A stretch of DNA of 9,163 nt from Bacillota bacterium (GTDB lineage: Bacteria > Bacillota > DTU030), in contig DUTA01000061.1 in assembly GCA_012842325.1 (NCBI GenBank), forward strand, positions 1 through 9,163. The letters are read 5' to 3'. The notes under the pieces were generated by a model. It saw only the letters and a list, made by a program, of their open reading frames with translations, ran no database searches and had not been told where the DNA came from. Shown here piece by piece: positions 6,355-9,163 of this stretch. The position numbers and the translations under genes were made by a program. Numbering within the stretch: position 1 is the stretch's first letter; each line of letters begins with the position of its first letter.

Positions 6355-7824
6355 CTATAGGTCCACACCGGCCAGGGCCAGGGTCCGGTTAATCCGGGAA
6401 ACAACCCGCTCTTTCCCCAGAATGGCAATCAATTCATAAAGCTCCGGCCCCTGCCCTTTTCCGGTGAGGGCAATCCGCAGGGGCATGTAAACCTTCTTGC
6501 CCCCGAGCTTCAATTCTTTACTGATGTCCCGGAGCATTTTTTTCGCCGCTTCCGGGGTCAAAGCCGGCGCCCGCTCCAGGGCGTCATACAGGGCAGCCAC
6601 CACCCGGGGCACCTGCTCCTGCCGCAGGATTTCCTTCAGTTCTTCCCGTTCAAATTCAATCTCGTCATTGAAGAAAACATCCACATAATCGACGATCTCG
6701 GCCAGGCAGGTGGGGTATTCCCGCACCGAGGCCACCACCATTTTGACCCACTCCCGCTCCTCCAGGGTCAGTTCTTCACCCAAATAACCGGCTTTCTGGA
6801 GGTAAGGAAGGGCCAGCTCTGTAATCCTCTCCAGGGGGCTGTTCTTAATATAATGGCCGTTTAACCACCTGAGTTTGTTCATGTCGAAGACCGCCGGGGC
6901 CCGGGAAACCCGGCTGAGATCAAACTGCCGGATCAGTTCAGCGGGCAAAAAGACCTCTTCCTCCCCTTCCGGGGACCAGCCCAGCAGGGCCAGGAAGTTG
7001 ACCACGGCCTCGGGCAGGTACCCTTTCTCCCGGTACTGTTCCACGGCCGTATCTCCTTTGCGCTTGCTCATTTTGGTCCGATCCTCGGCCAGGATGAGGG
7101 AAATGTGGGCAAATTTCGGCGGCTCCCAGCCGAAGGCCTGGTATAACAGCACCTGGCGCGGGGTGTTGGAAAGGTGCTCTTCCCCCCGGATTACATGGGT
7201 TATCTCCATGAGGTAGTCGTCGATGACGCAGGCATAGTTGTAAGTGGGAAGCCCGTCCGACTTGACGAGGACAAAGTCGCCTATCCCGTCACTGTCAAAC
7301 TCCACCCGGCCCCTCACTATATCATCCACCACTACCCTTTCCCCGGCGGGGACCCGGAATCTGACCACGGCCGGGCGCCCTTCCTGGAGATACTTTTCCT
7401 GCTCCGCCCGGGAAAGGTGGCGGCACTTGCCGGAATAATGGGGTGTTTCCCCCCTGGCCAGCTGCCGCTGCCGTTCCTCCTCCACTTCCTCTTCAGAACA
7501 GAAGCAGTAGTAGGCCTTTCCTTCTGCCAGCAGGCGCTCGGTATACTCCCGGTACAGATCCAGACGTTCCGTCTGGCGATATGGGGCATAGGGCCCACCG
7601 ACCTCCGGCCCCTCATCCCAGTCAATTCCCAGCCACTTCAGATCCCGGATAATATTCCTCTCCGACTCTTCGGTGGAGCGTTCCAGGTCCGTATCTTCAA
7701 TCCGCAGGACCATGACCCCCTTATTCTTCCGGGCAAAAAGCCAGTTAAAAAGGGCAGTGCGGGCACCGCCGATATGTAGGGGCCCCGTGGGACTTGGAGC
7801 AAAGCGTACCCGTATCTTCTCCAT
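6355..7824 (-). CDS. gltX: glutamyl-tRNA synthetase
   Basis: Class I synthetase that attaches glutamate to tRNA-Glu. In most Firmicutes lacking GlnRS it also mischarges tRNA-Gln for GatCAB, but that non-discriminating role cannot be decided here. Residues 5-20 (RVRFAPSPTGPLHIGG) hold the HIGH motif, and KMSKR is at 251-255. A zinc site of the E. coli type is visible: C107-x-C109 and C134-x-H136 with 24 residues between. The C-terminal helical anticodon-binding region runs from about 330 to 489. I start at the ATG at 7824 because GGAGG lies 9 bases upstream; the ATG 21 bases further out has no ribosome-binding site and adds seven unconserved residues. Length is then 489 aa. A promoter precedes it in the gap after ispF. 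Confidence 0.97.
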   Translation of the reverse strand: MEKIRVRFAPSPTGPLHIGGARTALFNWLFARKNKGVMVLRIEDTDLERSTEESERNIIRDLKWLGIDWDEGPEVGGPYAPYRQTERLDLYREYTERLLAEGKAYYCFCSEEEVEEERQRQLARGETPHYSGKCRHLSRAEQEKYLQEGRPAVVRFRVPAGERVVVDDIVRGRVEFDSDGIGDFVLVKSDGLPTYNYACVIDDYLMEITHVIRGEEHLSNTPRQVLLYQAFGWEPPKFAHISLILAEDRTKMSKRKGDTAVEQYREKGYLPEAVVNFLALLGWSPEGEEEVFLPAELIRQFDLSRVSRAPAVFDMNKLRWLNGHYIKNSPLERITELALPYLQKAGYLGEELTLEEREWVKMVVASVREYPTCLAEIVDYVDVFFNDEIEFEREELKEILRQEQVPRVVAALYDALERAPALTPEAAKKMLRDISKELKLGGKKVYMPLRIALTGKGQGPELYELIAILGKERVVSRINRTLALAGVDL

Positions 7825-7871
7825 GCCGGCAAACCTCCTTACCATCCACTTCCAGCCGTCTTAATTAATTT

Positions 7872-7900
7872 ATTATATCACGGCACCGGTGGCAGGGCAA
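7872..7900 (-). promoter_or_regulatory. probable gltX promoter (extended -10)
   Basis: The minus strand carries TGA-TATAAT, with TATAAT at 7872-7877 and an extended TGn just upstream. TTGCCC (7895-7900) lies 17 bases before the -10. The surrounding sequence is distinctly AT-rich (ATAATAAATTAATTAA) compared with the flanking genes. The predicted start is near 7865, about 40 bases before the gltX ATG. The -35 overlaps the 3' arm of a hairpin at 7892-7908, and the spacer holds the palindrome CACCGGTG (7884-7891). Confidence 0.65.
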
Positions 7901-7908
7901 ATCCCTGC

Positions 7909-8397
7909 TCAGGGGCTGTGACCAGAACCGGCTTTCAGCAGTACCACCGCCTGGGCGGCGATACCCTCCCCCCTCCCGATAAAACCCAGCCCTTCCGTAG
8001 TCGTCGCCTTGATATTGAGCCGGTCCGGTTCCAGGCCCAGGATCGGGGCCAGCCGCTCCTGCATGGCCGCCGTGTAGGGGGCCAATTTGGGAAACTGGGC
8101 CATGATCACCGTGTCCACATTGACCGGGACAAAACCCAGGGCCTTCACCTCGGCCATCACTTTTTCCAGGAGGGTGAGACTCCGGATCCCCGCCAGGGCC
8201 GGATCGGTATCGGGAAAAAGCCTGCCGATGTCCCCCCTCCCCACAGCCCCCAGGAGGGCATCCATAATGGCATGGGTGAGGACGTCGGCGTCGGAATGGC
8301 CCAGGAGCCCCACCGGGGAAGGGATAGAAACCCCCCCCAGGATCAGGGGACGGCCCTGCTGGAAAGGATGGACATCGTAACCTATACCGATCCTCAT
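7909..8397 (-). CDS. ispF: 2-C-methyl-D-erythritol 2,4-cyclodiphosphate synthase
   Basis: Converts CDP-methylerythritol 2-phosphate to the cyclic diphosphate with release of CMP, a middle step of the MEP route to isoprenoids. At 162 aa it has the usual size of this homotrimeric enzyme. The metal ligands D8 and H10 (GYDVHPF) and H42 (DVLTHA) match the E. coli positions. H34-S35 sits in GHSDADV, and the C-terminal signature is [20 protein letters not shown] at 128-147. Its ATG overlaps the ispD stop in an ATGA junction, so translation is probably coupled to ispD. The two enzymes act two steps apart in the same pathway; the kinase ispE is not in the window. Confidence 0.98.
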   Translation of the reverse strand: MRIGIGYDVHPFQQGRPLILGGVSIPSPVGLLGHSDADVLTHAIMDALLGAVGRGDIGRLFPDTDPALAGIRSLTLLEKVMAEVKALGFVPVNVDTVIMAQFPKLAPYTAAMQERLAPILGLEPDRLNIKATTTEGLGFIGRGEGIAAQAVVLLKAGSGHSP

Positions 8398-9101
8398 TTC
8401 CGCACCCCCCTGGCGAAAAGAGCCTCGGCAATAATGAAATCTTCAGGGGTGGTAATCTTTATGTTTTCGTATGTTCCCAAAACCAGCTTCACCCGGTGGC
8501 CCAGGGCTTCGACCAGCATGGCATCGTCGGTGGCCTGGAGTTGCCGCTGCCTGGCTTCCCTGTAGGCCGCGAGCAGGAGGGGATAAGAAAAACCCTGGGG
8601 TGTCTGCACCGCCCACAGAGAGCGCCGCTCGGGGGTCCTTTTCACAAAGCCCGCCACATCGGCTATCTTAATGGTGTCTTTGACGGGAACAGCCACCACC
8701 GCCGCCCCATAGGTACGGACAGCTTGTACAACTTCTCCCATCAGTGCAGAAGGAAAAAAGGGGCGGACTCCGTCATGGACCAGGACAATATCTGGAGCAG
8801 GATCCAGGGCCAAAAGCCCCTGATAAACGGAATCCCCCCGCTGCCTGCCCCCGGGGACCAGCTTGGACACCTTCTGGAAGCCATATTTGGTCACTATTTC
8901 CCGCTGGCAATAGGCAATGTCTTCCGGACAAACGACAACTACTATGTCGTCCACCAGGGGGCTCTCCTCGAAGATAGAAATAGTATGGGCCAAAACAGGC
9001 CGGTCGCCCAGCATAAAGTACTGTTTTTTCTGCTGGGCGGACCCTGCCATTCTGGTGCCGCGGCCGGCGGCTGCTATCAGAGCGACTACCCCATTCCTCA
9101 C
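8394..9101 (-). CDS. ispD: 2-C-methyl-D-erythritol 4-phosphate cytidylyltransferase
   Basis: Transfers CMP from CTP to methylerythritol 4-phosphate, step three of the MEP pathway. The 235-residue protein has the nucleotide-binding loop AAAGRGTRM (10-18) followed by KKQYFML (25-31). Further motifs are VHDGVRPF (108-115), VPVKDTIK (138-145), QTPQGF (166-171) and TDDAMLVE (191-198), plus the C-terminal [10 protein letters not shown] (212-221). It starts at GTG with GGAGG 10 bases upstream. The GTG overlaps the stop of the upstream PIN/TRAM gene as GTGA, and the stop overlaps the ispF start. These overlaps suggest one transcript whose promoter lies outside the window. Confidence 0.98.
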   Translation of the reverse strand: MRNGVVALIAAAGRGTRMAGSAQQKKQYFMLGDRPVLAHTISIFEESPLVDDIVVVVCPEDIAYCQREIVTKYGFQKVSKLVPGGRQRGDSVYQGLLALDPAPDIVLVHDGVRPFFPSALMGEVVQAVRTYGAAVVAVPVKDTIKIADVAGFVKRTPERRSLWAVQTPQGFSYPLLLAAYREARQRQLQATDDAMLVEALGHRVKLVLGTYENIKITTPEDFIIAEALFARGVRK

Positions 9102-9163
9102 AAGGCCTTCTCCTCCGTTTTCGGCTTGGCAAAGATCATCCTCCCCGCTGCCGTCTGCAGGAC
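9098..9163 (-). CDS. PIN/TRAM-domain protein (YacL-like), C-terminal fragment
   Basis: Only the last 21 codons and the stop (TGA) are inside the window; the gene continues beyond base 9163. The visible residues are [21 protein letters not shown]. The segment VLQTAAGRMIFA is what I recall of the C-terminal end of the TRAM domain in YacL-type PIN proteins, and yacL precedes ispD in Bacillus. Both the motif and the position support the call, but the catalytic PIN domain cannot be checked. The stop overlaps the ispD start codon by 4 bases (GTGA). Confidence 0.75.
   Translation of the reverse strand, partial: VLQTAAGRMIFAKPKTEEKAL

Noticed and set aside
7865..8431. 188-codon minus-strand frame overlapping ispF
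   Set aside because: It is a shifted frame of ispF, very Gly/Pro rich; the ispF frame itself has every catalytic motif.

Overview
The window is a housekeeping segment from a GC-rich, probably endospore-forming Firmicute, and every gene in it lies on the minus strand. The clearest pointer is a sigma-H (Spo0H) gene that closely resembles the Bacillus protein. Others are strong GGAGG ribosome-binding sites, frequent GTG/TTG starts, a T-box riboswitch, the tRNA set, and a gene order that follows the Bacillus/Clostridia block yacL-ispD-ispF-gltX-cysS-mrnC-rlmB-(...)-sigH. High-GC Clostridia such as Moorella or Desulfotomaculum relatives would fit. That placement is inference; no species can be named from the sequence alone.

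Layout in transcription order, from right to left. The last 21 codons of a PIN/TRAM (YacL-type) gene overlap ispD by 4 bases, and ispD overlaps ispF by 4 bases; these two make steps of the MEP isoprenoid pathway. A gap of about 85 bases holds a hairpin and an extended -10 promoter, followed by gltX (glutamyl-tRNA synthetase). The 350-base gap after gltX is filled by a complete T-box leader. It has a TGC (Cys) specifier and a TGGA bulge matching the U73-CCA end of tRNA-Cys, and it controls cysS. Then come mrnC (Mini-ribonuclease III), thyX (FAD-dependent thymidylate synthase), rlmB (23S rRNA 2'-O-methyltransferase) and a membrane-anchored VanW/G5 protein, all closely spaced. A 200-base AT-richer gap carries two promoter-like elements for sigH. 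After sigH, a near-consensus promoter drives a tRNA cluster: Thr(TGT), Tyr(GTA) and initiator Met(CAT), the last cut by the window edge.

The genes mostly serve translation (tRNA charging, rRNA maturation and modification, tRNAs), with isoprenoid precursor synthesis, dTMP synthesis and the switch to stationary phase/sporulation in the same block. Compared with Bacillus, cysE is missing between gltX and cysS, yacP/rae1 is missing between rlmB and sigH, and thyX and the VanW-family gene are extra. I saw no mobile element, CRISPR array or obviously new defence-like system. The points most worth a second look are the cysteine T-box, the VanW gene next to sigH, and the promoter/leader structures upstream of sigH, gltX and the tRNAs.
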